From Marinospirillum insulare DSM 21763 (GTDB lineage: Bacteria > Pseudomonadota > Gammaproteobacteria > Pseudomonadales > Halomonadaceae): 64,000 nucleotides of DNA. The notes under the pieces are model-generated. The model was not told the origin of the DNA and did not search any database. It saw only the letters and a program-made list of their open reading frames with translations. The stretch lies in contig NZ_JMLW01000015.1 in NCBI RefSeq assembly GCF_000686905.1, positions 1 through 64,000 on the forward strand, in the 5' to 3' direction. Of this stretch, positions 1-7,439 are shown one piece after another (positions within the stretch are counted from its first letter, which is position 1; every line of letters begins with the position of its first letter). Both the position numbers and the translations under genes were made by a program.

Positions 1-350
1 TATCGAGTTGTTAACACCCTTTGCTTCTGTTGGTTTAGTACATACTCTAACGGCAGATAATGGTAAAGAGTTTGCTGAGCATCAAGCCATTGCAAAAGCA
101 CTGAATTGTGACTTTTACTTTGCAGACCCTTATGCTTCTTGGCAACGTGGATTGAATGAAAATACAAATGGCTTAATACGTCAATACTGCCCCAAAGGTT
201 CATGCTTTAAGCACTTAGATGATGAGCATTTTGAATTCATTATGCATCGTTTAAATAACCGACCTAGGAAAACACTTGGAATGAAAACACCAAATGAAGT
301 ATTGTTTGAAGAATTACAGGCTGTTGCACTAGCAAGTTGAATCCAAGAGC
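1..350 (+). mobile_element. Right end of an IS30-family insertion sequence (partial)
   Basis: The window opens inside an IS30-family element. Its transposase stops at 340, and host coding sequence (the tsdA gene on the other strand) is recognisable again from about 352, so the right boundary lies between roughly 341 and 352. IS30 elements normally end only a few bases after the transposase stop, which fits. The left end, the other inverted repeat and the target duplication lie outside the window, so the exact junction cannot be fixed here. Confidence 0.8.
2..340 (+). CDS. IS30-family transposase, C-terminal part
   Basis: This is the C-terminal 112 or so residues of a DDE transposase that cuts and joins IS30-type elements; the reading frame is open to the left edge of the window, so the N-terminal helix-turn-helix and first catalytic Asp are outside. 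The visible part has the second catalytic Asp in TADNGKEF, the FADPYASWQRG block, the catalytic Glu in LNENTNGLIRQY, the PKG motif and the N-R-P-R-K-T-L-G segment that are typical of IS30 family C-termini. It is intact to its own stop at 338-340. Whether the whole element is active cannot be judged. The opposite strand of this gene is read as the artificial tail of TsdA. Confidence 0.88.
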   Translation: MELLTPFASVGLVHTLTADNGKEFAEHQAIAKALNCDFYFADPYASWQRGLNENTNGLIRQYCPKGSCFKHLDDEHFEFIMHRLNNRPRKTLGMKTPNEVLFEELQAVALAS

Positions 351-1245
351 CGTAATAAGTGTGTTTATGAAAAGTATCTAAGTACTTAGCACGGGTTTCT
401 TTTAAGTCGCCAGTAAAGCGTGGGTCATGAGGACGCTCTTGGCTATCAATGTATTCGGCTAAATCCCAAGACTCTTGCACACTCATAGTTAGTGGCTGAC
501 CTAAGGGCATATTGTTGCGAACAAACCCTGCCAAGGTGTGCAAGCGTGAGATACCTGCACCCCAGTTGTAAGATAAATCACCCCAAACCGCTGGGAAGTG
601 TGCCTTACCATCTACTCGCATACCGCTACCGTCATCTGAGTGACAAATAGCGCAGTTATCTGCGTAGAGTTTTTCACCGCGCTTATAAGAAGGTGCTTTA
701 GGTGCATCTTCTATTGGGTAGCCTCTACCGTAGAAGTTTTTACGTTCAAAGGTAGGTAAGCCTTTAGCTAACCACTGGTGATAGGCAGTTAAAGCAATCA
801 TGTCATCACTACCATAGGCGGGTGGTTTACCGTTCATAGAGAAGGCAAAACAACCTGCAATACGCTCTTCTAGATTATTAACGTGTTGGTTTTTACCACG
901 GAAGTTGGGCATGGCTATAACCGCGCGCCAAACTGGAGCAGCAAAAGGTAAGCGACCTTCACCCATGTGGCAGCTTTTACAAGTCATATCATTGAATACA
1001 TTTTTACCACGCAACTGCTGGGTATTCATAAACAAATCATAACCACGGCGAATAGTGCGTTTTAGCTCTGGATGTAAATCTGCATCTTCTAAGTCAGCCA
1101 TGGTGGGTGGCACATGCACTACCTGACCTTCTTTCGCTTCAGGCAAATTAATTGGAAAACGCAATTCCTGTTTAGCCAAAGCACTGGCACTAAAGCTAAT
1201 AGCTAAAACTAAGCTAGCTAAAAGAGCAGTAATTTTAATTTTCAT
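181..1245 (-). CDS. tsdA: Diheme thiosulfate dehydrogenase / tetrathionate reductase TsdA, 3' end replaced by IS30
   Basis: Periplasmic diheme cytochrome c that joins two thiosulfates to tetrathionate, or runs the reverse. A signal peptide covers residues 1-24. Heme sites are CKSCH (residues 89-93) and CAICH (198-202). C132 in the GCF motif after LEERIA is the expected Cys ligand of heme 1, and M246 in NNMPLGQ sits 44 residues after the second heme His, as the heme 2 Met does in Allochromatium TsdA. The start at 1245 has an AAGGAG site; an upstream in-frame start at 1284 would overlap tsdB. Native sequence ends near HTYYG (residue 298, about nt 352); the next 56 residues are antisense IS30 sequence. 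Enzyme identity is well supported; whether the chimera folds is unknown. It lies 11 bases after tsdB. Confidence 0.85.
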   Translation of the reverse strand: MKIKITALLASLVLAISFSASALAKQELRFPINLPEAKEGQVVHVPPTMADLEDADLHPELKRTIRRGYDLFMNTQQLRGKNVFNDMTCKSCHMGEGRLPFAAPVWRAVIAMPNFRGKNQHVNNLEERIAGCFAFSMNGKPPAYGSDDMIALTAYHQWLAKGLPTFERKNFYGRGYPIEDAPKAPSYKRGEKLYADNCAICHSDDGSGMRVDGKAHFPAVWGDLSYNWGAGISRLHTLAGFVRNNMPLGQPLTMSVQESWDLAEYIDSQERPHDPRFTGDLKETRAKYLDTFHKHTYYGSWIQLASATACNSSNNTSFGVFIPSVFLGRLFKRCIMNSKCSSSKCLKHEPLGQY

Positions 1246-1256
1246 AACAAGGCTCC

Positions 1257-1898
1257 TTATTGTGCAGGCTGAGTAGACAACCAAGCTGCAACAGCTTTTA
1301 TGTCGTAGTCATTCATACGCTCAGCTATGGCTAACATTAGGTGTTGCGGATCATTGTCACGCTCACCTTTTTGCCAAGCAACTAACTGGCTTTCTATATA
1401 ACCAGCATGCTGGCCTGCAATACCTGGAAAGTGTTCTCCCGCACCTTGGTTACCTGGACCATGGCAAGTACTACAAGGCACTATATACCTATCCCAGTCG
1501 CCTGCTGTTGCCAGCTTTTCACCATAAGCTAACAGCTCGGCATCTGCACCACCATGAGCGCCTTCGCCTGCTGGTAGTTGGCTATAGTAAACAGCTAGGT
1601 CTTTTTTCTGTTGGTCATCTAGCATGGTTGCAAAAGGCATCATGCTGGCATTAACACGCGTACCGTTTTTAAACTCTTTAAGCTGCTTATAAATATAATC
1701 AGCATTCATTCCAGCAAGGCGTGGCCAAGATTCACCGCCCGGGATATTCATGCCATTACCATCGGCTTGGTGACAAGCCATACAAATAGCAGAATTTGCT
1801 TGTCCACGCTCGGCATCACCATCGAGCGCAAATACTGGCAGGCTAAAAAGTAATCCTAGCAGTAGTGCACTGAACTTTTTTGTGTATTTGCTTTCCAT
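1257..1898 (-). CDS. tsdB: Cytochrome c4-type diheme electron-transfer protein TsdB
   Basis: Periplasmic two-domain cytochrome c of 213 residues. The signal peptide ends near residue 25 (LFSLPVFA). Each half carries one heme site: CMACH at residues 39-43 and CSTCH at 142-146. This is cytochrome c4 architecture, but its position 11 bases ahead of tsdA matches the tsdB-tsdA pairs in which TsdB is the electron partner of TsdA. Both genes must be read from one transcript starting upstream of 1898. It differs clearly from the second cytochrome c4 at 12654, which sits in the standard engB/dsbA locus. Assignment as TsdB rests on the neighbourhood; a general cytochrome c4 role cannot be excluded. Confidence 0.8.
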   Translation of the reverse strand: MESKYTKKFSALLLGLLFSLPVFALDGDAERGQANSAICMACHQADGNGMNIPGGESWPRLAGMNADYIYKQLKEFKNGTRVNASMMPFATMLDDQQKKDLAVYYSQLPAGEGAHGGADAELLAYGEKLATAGDWDRYIVPCSTCHGPGNQGAGEHFPGIAGQHAGYIESQLVAWQKGERDNDPQHLMLAIAERMNDYDIKAVAAWLSTQPAQ

Positions 1899-1919
1899 AA
1901 GCTTCCCCTCATTATTATT

Positions 1920-1938
1920 TGACTCACTTTAGCAGTCA
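1920..1938. promoter_or_regulatory. Inverted repeat upstream of tsdB, possible operator
   Basis: TGACT (1920-1924) and AGTCA (1934-1938) form a perfect 5+5 inverted repeat with a 9-base spacer, 22 to 40 bases upstream of the tsdB start. The repeat lies in the 94-base gap between the response regulator gene and tsdB, where a regulator of tsdBA would act. Binding by the adjacent FixJ-type regulator is inference; five-base arms can arise by chance. Confidence 0.35.
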
Positions 1939-1992
1939 CGAATAGCTTACTTATTTTGTGGTCTTGCTGATACTAGGCAATCACCCAGCCAA

Positions 1993-2643
1993 CTAAAGGT
2001 TTTCCTTAGTTGACTCAAAAGCCAGTGGCAAACCTAACAATAAGGCAGCATGTACTAGCTCTGCTAAAGACTCAACCTGCATTTTTTGCATTAAGTTATA
2101 GCGATGTACATCAACTGTTTTAGGGCTAATGTTTAGGTTGTCAGCAATTTTCTTAGCCTGCTTACCACGAATTAGCTGTAGCATTACTTGTTTTTCACGC
2201 TCGGTTAATTCACTTAAACGCTGTTTAAAGCTTTCTAAAAGCTGTTGTTTTTCTATCGCTTGTCTATGTACTTCTATGGCAGCTTGTAAACTGTCTAATA
2301 GCTGTTGGTCATTAAAAGGTTTTTCAAAAAAGTCGGCAGCTCCTAATTTCATAGCTCTAACCGCCATGGTTACATCAGCATGACCACTCATTAAAATACT
2401 GGGTATAAGTAGCTGTTGTTGTTTCAATGCTTCAAGTAAGTCTAAGCCGCTGGTCAAGGGCATGCGTACATCCATTAACAAACAGCCAGGTTGCTGATCT
2501 AAAGGCAAGTTGAATAAATCTTGCCCGCTAGCAACAACTCGTGTTTCTAGGCCAACGGTTTGTAGTAACCACTGCAAAGATTCAACTACCTGCGCTTCAT
2601 CATCTAAAAGCCATACAACTGCTGGCAATTTTGCTTTATTCAT
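1993..2643 (-). CDS. ttrR: FixJ/TtrR-type two-component response regulator
   Basis: Cytoplasmic DNA-binding regulator of 216 residues. The N-terminal receiver domain (about 1-125) has the acidic pair D14-D15, the phospho-accepting D58 in LLMDVRMP, and a K in FFEKPF. The C-terminal LuxR-type helix-turn-helix (about 150-205) contains LTEREKQVM and the recognition helix SPKTVDVHR. I chose the ATG at 2643 because the receiver fold starts right after it and it lies two bases past the kinase stop, implying translational coupling; an in-frame ATG at 2664 and a start at 2679 would overlap the kinase gene. Its partner is the kinase upstream and its probable target is tsdBA downstream. The TtrR name follows from the partner and context, not from a proven target. 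Confidence 0.72.
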   Translation of the reverse strand: MNKAKLPAVVWLLDDEAQVVESLQWLLQTVGLETRVVASGQDLFNLPLDQQPGCLLMDVRMPLTSGLDLLEALKQQQLLIPSILMSGHADVTMAVRAMKLGAADFFEKPFNDQQLLDSLQAAIEVHRQAIEKQQLLESFKQRLSELTEREKQVMLQLIRGKQAKKIADNLNISPKTVDVHRYNLMQKMQVESLAELVHAALLLGLPLAFESTKENL

Positions 2644-2645
2644 AT

Positions 2646-4406
2646 CTAACTCACTAAGGGCCATTCTAGGCGAGCACACACCCCACCCGCAGAGTGTGGG
2701 AGTAGCTCAAGCTTAGCACCTTGAGCAGCTGCCAAGCTGCGACTAAGACTCAACCCCAAACCCATTCCTTGTTTACGTGTGGTGAAAAATGGTTCAAAAA
2801 TTCGCTGGCTTGCTTCTAAACTTAAGCCTTCTCCTTGGTCAATCACATTAAACACTAAATATTTGGATGCTGGGCTTTCACTAACATAAACATCTATTTT
2901 TTTTCCTGAGTTAGCCTGCATAGCATCTAGAGCATTACTGATTAGGTTGATAAAGATTTGTAGAAACTCGACTCGATTAACACTTATTAAGGGCGTTTTT
3001 TCTGGTAGATGAAGTCTAAGCTCAACCTCTTCTTGTTTTAATCTAGCCTCCATAAATAACCTCACCTCTTGCAATAGTTCTTGTGGCTCTAGCTGCTCTA
3101 ACCCACGATCGCCCTTGCGTAAAAAGGCTCGCAAATTACGAATAATGTCTGCGGCTCGTTTGCCTTGAATAGTAATTTTTTGGGTGACAGCCAATAAGCT
3201 TTCTTGCTGTGGAAATGTTTGGGTATTTAATGTTTGCAATAAACGCTGGCTACCCTGTGCATAATTAACAATCGCTGTAAGGGGTTGGTTTAACTCATGC
3301 GCCAAGCCTGCTGCTAACTCTCCCATGACAGCAAAGCGCGAGAGATGCGCCAGCTCTTGTTGTTTTTCTTGGGTCGTTTGCATGGCTGTTTCTAAGGCTT
3401 GGCTACGTTTACGAACCAAGTAACCTACTCGAATATGATGCGCAAACAATAAAATCAGCAACCCTGAACCCAGCATTAAAAGGTAGCGGTAGCGATAAAT
3501 TACGTTTAACAGGGGGTTGTGCGGAAAGGCTTCAAAAGGTCCAAGGCGTAGTCGTTCAAATAAATTATAAACAGGCTGATAAGAAAGAGGAGCAGCCCAT
3601 TGAGCTGGCTGATCCTCTCTAGACTTGAGTAATGCTTGCAATACTTTGGAGGCTTCAGCGGCAGTCGGTTTGCCAGTGCTTAAAAATGGCCAGTCTGGGT
3701 AGAGCTGACTTGAAGTAAGGCAGGGGTAACCTGAATGCTGTCGTTCACCAATGACACGATAATCAGCAAGGTTAATTCGCCCCTCTACTGCTAACACTTC
3801 TGCCAAGCAACTTCGCACAATAATAGCATCCACCTTACCGCTAGCTAGCTGGTCAAATAACTGCTCCATAGGAAAGCCAGTTAGCTGCCATTTTACAAAA
3901 TCTTTTTTTGGGTCTAAGCCTTCTTGCGCCAACTCATCCCAAATAAGCTGAAAGCCACCAAAGGCATCAAAGGTTACCGCACCTAATTTTAATCCCCGTA
4001 AATCTTGCCATGTCTGTATCGTTTGATTTTCTACAGGCACAAGTAGAACAGAACCAACGGCCTGTTGAGCCAGTTCAAAGAAGGGGTTATTTAGTGTTGC
4101 TAAGGGTGCTAACTGAAAGGTTTGGCTAAGTTGAACGTAATGCCCAGGATTGGTAATGACATAGTCGAGCTTTTGTTCTGCCAAAGCATCAGCAATGCCT
4201 TCTAAGCTTAACTGATGCAACTCTATTTGCTTGTCTGGAAACTGCTGCTTAAGTGCAGCCAGGGTTGGTTCCCAACTACTAGCTGCTTTTGCTTCATCTC
4301 GCCAATCTAAGATACCTAGCGTAATTACTGGGTTAGCAAAGGTTGGCAGGCTTGCACTTGCTAGTAGGTAAAAGCAAATTAAACTACCTAGGCTTCTACC
4401 TAACAT
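2646..4406 (-). CDS. ttrS: TtrS-like sensor histidine kinase with periplasmic binding-protein domain
   Basis: Inner-membrane kinase of 586 residues. A signal/anchor segment (residues 1-24) leads into a PhnD-like periplasmic solute-binding domain (about 26-300), a membrane helix (about 308-329), and a cytoplasmic kinase: phospho-accepting H370 in GLAHELNQPL, N-box near INLISNALDAM, DQGEGL and GMGLGLSLS nucleotide-binding motifs. This architecture is that of TtrS, the tetrathionate sensor. Two periplasmic cysteines (C200, C229) could react with tetrathionate, which is inference. The gene is followed two bases later by its regulator and then tsdBA; no ttrABC genes are present. It could sense another sulfur compound. 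Confidence 0.75.
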   Translation of the reverse strand: MLGRSLGSLICFYLLASASLPTFANPVITLGILDWRDEAKAASSWEPTLAALKQQFPDKQIELHQLSLEGIADALAEQKLDYVITNPGHYVQLSQTFQLAPLATLNNPFFELAQQAVGSVLLVPVENQTIQTWQDLRGLKLGAVTFDAFGGFQLIWDELAQEGLDPKKDFVKWQLTGFPMEQLFDQLASGKVDAIIVRSCLAEVLAVEGRINLADYRVIGERQHSGYPCLTSSQLYPDWPFLSTGKPTAAEASKVLQALLKSREDQPAQWAAPLSYQPVYNLFERLRLGPFEAFPHNPLLNVIYRYRYLLMLGSGLLILLFAHHIRVGYLVRKRSQALETAMQTTQEKQQELAHLSRFAVMGELAAGLAHELNQPLTAIVNYAQGSQRLLQTLNTQTFPQQESLLAVTQKITIQGKRAADIIRNLRAFLRKGDRGLEQLEPQELLQEVRLFMEARLKQEEVELRLHLPEKTPLISVNRVEFLQIFINLISNALDAMQANSGKKIDVYVSESPASKYLVFNVIDQGEGLSLEASQRIFEPFFTTRKQGMGLGLSLSRSLAAAQGAKLELLPHSAGGVCARLEWPLVS

Positions 4407-4438
4407 GCTTTGCCCTTATTTAGCTAATTGTGGGTAAT

Positions 4439-4470
4439 TCACCACCTAGAATCTTTGATTTAGCTGGTGA
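4439..4470 (+). repeat. Imperfect inverted repeat near the left end of the tnpB element
   Basis: TCACCA (4439-4444) pairs with TGGTGA (4465-4470), and inside it CTA pairs with TAG after one mismatch. It may be part of the element's left end or of the divergent ttrS promoter region, which starts at 4406; the sequence alone does not decide. Confidence 0.35.
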
Positions 4471-4479
4471 TCTAAGTAC

Positions 4480-4499
4480 AGCGCCCTAGCTAGGGCGCT
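4480..4499 (+). repeat. 20-base perfect palindrome, probable left-end hairpin of the tnpB element
   Basis: AGCGCCCTAGCTAGGGCGCT is its own reverse complement and can fold as a six to seven base-pair GC stem with a small loop. No plus-strand gene precedes it, so it is not needed as a terminator. IS200/IS605 elements carry subterminal hairpins recognised by TnpA, and this one lies 143 bases ahead of tnpB. Confidence 0.55.
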
Positions 4500-4642
4500 C
4501 TTGTTTTTCGATGTAATGCCTTGTATCCATTGTTGCACCGCCCGTTGTAAGCTCATGGTCCACACTAATGTTGGATGAATGCTAAAATAACACTTATATT
4601 TAACTGACCGTGCAAACCCTAGACTTATAGACGTAGAGTGTC

Positions 4643-5770
4643 ATGCTAAAAGCCTATAAATACCGCCTTTATCCAAACCGTGAACAGCGAGTGTTGATTG
4701 AAAAACACTTTGGCTGCACACGCTTTGTTTATAATTGGGCGCTAGGCTTACAGAATGATTATTACAAAGCAAATGGCAAATCATTATCTCGTGGTGCTAT
4801 TCAAAGCCAGCTAGTGGCTATGAAAAAAACAGCCGACTACGAGTGGCTAAAGGAAGTGAATAGTCAGTCGCTATTAAATGCCTTGCTTAACGTCCACACG
4901 GCTTTTACCAACTTCTTTAAAGCCCGTGCTAAATTCCCACGCTTTAAATCCAAAAAAATACCCCAGCGAAGCTACCAGTGCCCTCAGCATTGCACGGTTA
5001 ACTTTGAGCAAGGCCTTATCAATTTACCCAAGCTAAAGGGCATTAAAGCAGTCTTTAGCCGTGAGTTTGTTGGCAAAATTAAAACCGTGACGGTTAGCAA
5101 AACAGCCACAGGTCAGTATTACGCTAGTCTGCTGGTAGATAATAAAGAAACCTTGCCAACACCGACCACCATTGAGCCTAGCTTAACCCTGGGCATTGAT
5201 TTAGGTATCAATCACCTGCTGAACTTTTCAGATGGTAGCAAGGTTGATAACCCAAGGCACTTAGCCAAGGCCAGTCAACGGCTTGCCATACAGCAAAAAA
5301 TCTTTGCTCGTAAGCAAGCGGCCAGTAAAGGCTACCAAAAACAAAAGCGCGTTGTTGCCCGTATTCACGAAAAGGTACGCAACAGCCGCCTTGATTTACA
5401 GCATAAAATCACCCATCGTCTGATTCATGAAAACCAAGCAACCAGCTATGCATTGGAAGATTTGGCTGTAAAAAACATGGTAAAGAACCGTAAACTTGCC
5501 AAGTCCATCAGTGACGTAGGATGGGGGCAATTTGTTACCCTGCTGACCTACAAAGCGAGCTGGTATGGCAAAAACATTCTTAAAGTAAACCGGTTCTTTG
5601 CCAGCAGTAAAGTTTGCTCGCATTGTCAGCACAAGCTGGACAAGTTGCCTTTGTCGGAACGTGATTGGACGTGTCTTCGTTGTTACACACACCATGACCG
5701 TGACCTCAATGCCAGCATCAATATACGCCAACAGGCGTTAGCTGATCTAGCAGGGCTTGCTAGTGTATAA
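4643..5770 (+). CDS. tnpB: TnpB RNA-guided nuclease of an IS200/IS605-type element
   Basis: TnpB proteins are RuvC-type nucleases guided by an RNA from the element's right end. All catalytic parts are present in this 375-residue protein: D186 in LGIDLGIN (RuvC-I), E272 in YALEDLAVKN (RuvC-II), and D352/D354 in HDRDLNASINI (RuvC-III). The zinc site is C325/C328 with C344/C347; the second knuckle reads CLRCYTHHDRD, with Tyr where Gly is usual. Length and the N-terminal LYP/FGCTRFVYNWAL block are typical of the family. The gene begins with an ATG behind a weak purine-rich site. No tnpA is adjacent. Nothing suggests decay. Confidence 0.92.
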   Translation: MLKAYKYRLYPNREQRVLIEKHFGCTRFVYNWALGLQNDYYKANGKSLSRGAIQSQLVAMKKTADYEWLKEVNSQSLLNALLNVHTAFTNFFKARAKFPRFKSKKIPQRSYQCPQHCTVNFEQGLINLPKLKGIKAVFSREFVGKIKTVTVSKTATGQYYASLLVDNKETLPTPTTIEPSLTLGIDLGINHLLNFSDGSKVDNPRHLAKASQRLAIQQKIFARKQAASKGYQKQKRVVARIHEKVRNSRLDLQHKITHRLIHENQATSYALEDLAVKNMVKNRKLAKSISDVGWGQFVTLLTYKASWYGKNILKVNRFFASSKVCSHCQHKLDKLPLSERDWTCLRCYTHHDRDLNASINIRQQALADLAGLASV

Positions 5771-5895
5771 AGAGTTCCTCTAGGCCAAAACTCATCAGCG
5801 TGAGTGGCCTAGCGAAAGGTGACAGCTCTAAGTTGTCATGGGTCGCAAAGATTCCCCCATCAAAGCCTAAAGGCTTGATGGTGGGAGTAAGTCAA
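5771..5895 (+). ncRNA. Right-end region of the tnpB element, probable omega RNA scaffold
   Basis: Non-coding stretch between the tnpB stop and the TCAA at the element's right boundary. It folds into three successive hairpins: CTAGGCCA (5780-5787) with TGGCCTAG (5805-5812); TGACA (5820-5824) with TGTCA (5834-5838), extended by GCGA/TCGC; and CATCAA-A-GCC (5858-5867) with GGC-TTGATG (5872-5880), which has one bulged A and CCC/GGG flanks. In characterised TnpB systems the guide RNA covers the end of tnpB and this right end, with the guide being the host sequence just past the boundary. The RNA start is probably inside tnpB and is not defined here. Confidence 0.65.
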
Positions 5896-7238
5896 AGGTT
5901 AGTGAAGAACACCACTAAAACTGCAGCGGGTGCCAAAAAGCGCGTAATCAAGTTCCATAAGCTAAAGTCATAAACATCTAGACCCAGCTCATCACGAACG
6001 CTTTCCTTATCTAAATGCCAAGCTACAAACACAATACCGCCTAAACCTGTTAAGGGCAGCATAAACTTACTGGTGACTTGATCGAGCAGATCGAAGATGT
6101 TCAAGCCAAAAACCAAGAAATCACCCAGCAAATTAAATGACAAGAGCGCCAGCAAACCTAAAGCCCAAGCCGCCACACCCGAAACAAGCGTAGATTTAAC
6201 ACGATTTAAAGGGGTACGTTCTTCAACAAACTCAACCACTGGCTCTAATAAAGAAATAGCTGAAGTGATGGCTGCAAAGGTTAGCAAAATAAAGAAGGCG
6301 ACACCTACAAACCAACCACCCGTTATATTGCCGAACGCCAAAGGTAGGGTTACAAAAATAAGACCAGGACCTGAGCTAAGGTCTAAACCTTCTGCAAAAA
6401 CGATAGGGAAAATTGCCATACCCGCAGCAAGGGCAATAACCGTATCCATAATAACAACGGTACGTGCTGTTTGGAGCAGGTTAATGCTTTGCCCCATGTA
6501 AGAACCGTAGGCCATCATAATGCCCATACCTAAAGACAGGGTAAAGAATGCATGCCCTAAGGCTGCTAGCACTACTTCGCCCGTTAGTTGTGACCAGTCT
6601 GGGCTAAACATAAAGCTTAGAGCCTGACCAAAACCACTGGTGGTTGCACCATAAATGACCAAGAGTAAAAGCAGCGCAGCCAAAGCAGGCATAAGAACCG
6701 TAGCGGCCCCTTCTAAACCCTTAGTTACTCCACGGGCCACTATACCAATGGTTATAAGCATAAATAAGCTATGCCAAACCAGTAATGTAGCAGGGCTAGC
6801 TAACAAACCACCAAAAATAGCGCCTATGCCATCTGCGTCTTGGCCTGCAAAGTTACTAACTACCGCATCTTTAATATAAGAAAGCGACCAGCCACCAATA
6901 ACGCTATAAAAAGAAAGAATTAAAAAGGCGCCCAGCACACCACTAATACCAACAAGCACCCAAGCTTTACTTGCCTTATTTTTTTCTGCCAAATCACGCA
7001 TGGTATTAACTGGGTTTTTTTGGCCTCGACGACCTAACAACCACTCGCTGACCAAAATAGGTAAGCCAATTAAAAAGATACAGGCCAAGTAAACCAGCAC
7101 AAAAGCTGCGCCGCCACTTTCTCCGACCATATAAGGGAACTTCCAAATGTTGCCCAAACCTACTGCTGAGCCGGTAGCGGCCAGCACAAAGCCCATACGG
7201 GATGACCACTGGGCATGTACTTTGGTTGATGCGTTCAT
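5892..7238 (-). CDS. Na+-dependent transporter of the NSS/SNF family
   Basis: Inner-membrane sodium symporter of 448 residues, related to LeuT and the neurotransmitter transporters, expected to import an amino acid or similar solute. The N-terminus has the family signature WSSRMGFVLAATGSAVGLGNIWKFPY, whose unwound helix binds Na+ and substrate. About eleven to twelve hydrophobic segments follow; bacterial NSS proteins of this shorter type often have eleven. The 3' end is unusual: the stop codon (TGA, read from 5894 to 5892) falls inside the TCAA that marks the right end of the tnpB element, so the last residue or more may differ from the original protein. It stands divergent from argH. The substrate cannot be predicted from sequence. 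Confidence 0.88.
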   Translation of the reverse strand: MNASTKVHAQWSSRMGFVLAATGSAVGLGNIWKFPYMVGESGGAAFVLVYLACIFLIGLPILVSEWLLGRRGQKNPVNTMRDLAEKNKASKAWVLVGISGVLGAFLILSFYSVIGGWSLSYIKDAVVSNFAGQDADGIGAIFGGLLASPATLLVWHSLFMLITIGIVARGVTKGLEGAATVLMPALAALLLLLVIYGATTSGFGQALSFMFSPDWSQLTGEVVLAALGHAFFTLSLGMGIMMAYGSYMGQSINLLQTARTVVIMDTVIALAAGMAIFPIVFAEGLDLSSGPGLIFVTLPLAFGNITGGWFVGVAFFILLTFAAITSAISLLEPVVEFVEERTPLNRVKSTLVSGVAAWALGLLALLSFNLLGDFLVFGLNIFDLLDQVTSKFMLPLTGLGGIVFVAWHLDKESVRDELGLDVYDFSLWNLITRFLAPAAVLVVFFTNL

Positions 7239-7439
7239 AAATTTACCTTAAATCGGATGTTTATATTTATTGCTTACCAAACAGGGCGTTAGAATATAGC
7301 CTTGAGCAATTTGCAGCAAACCTAAGTTAAGAGCATTTTAGCCAGCCCAAGATGGCGACTTTTCTTCTAAGCCTCTGTTAAACTGAGTCAATTCTTTTTT
7401 ATTATTTATTACATAATCGCTTTTGGAGCCAAATATCCC

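Larger units (their letters stand above)
4439..5895 (+). mobile_element. IS200/IS605-family element carrying tnpB only (IS1341-like)
   Basis: The element holds an intact tnpB but no Y1 transposase gene (tnpA), so it would need a TnpA in trans to move. The right end is well marked: after tnpB come three hairpins, the last a stem with one bulged A (5858-5880), followed 12 bases later by TCAA at 5892-5895, the right cleavage tetranucleotide known from IS605/IS608 relatives. The left end is less certain. A 20-base perfect palindrome (4480-4499) and an imperfect one (4439-4470) lie in the expected place; I took 4439 as the outer limit. Insertion is between the ttrS promoter region and the 3' end of the transporter gene. 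Confidence 0.72.

Noticed and set aside
4480-4499. Palindrome as a terminator
   Set aside because: No plus-strand gene reads into it, and the minus-strand gene starts, not ends, near it; left end of the tnpB element is the better reading.
5396-5731. Minus-strand reading frame of 111 codons
   Set aside because: It is wholly antisense to tnpB, which has all family motifs; no ribosome site or known domain.
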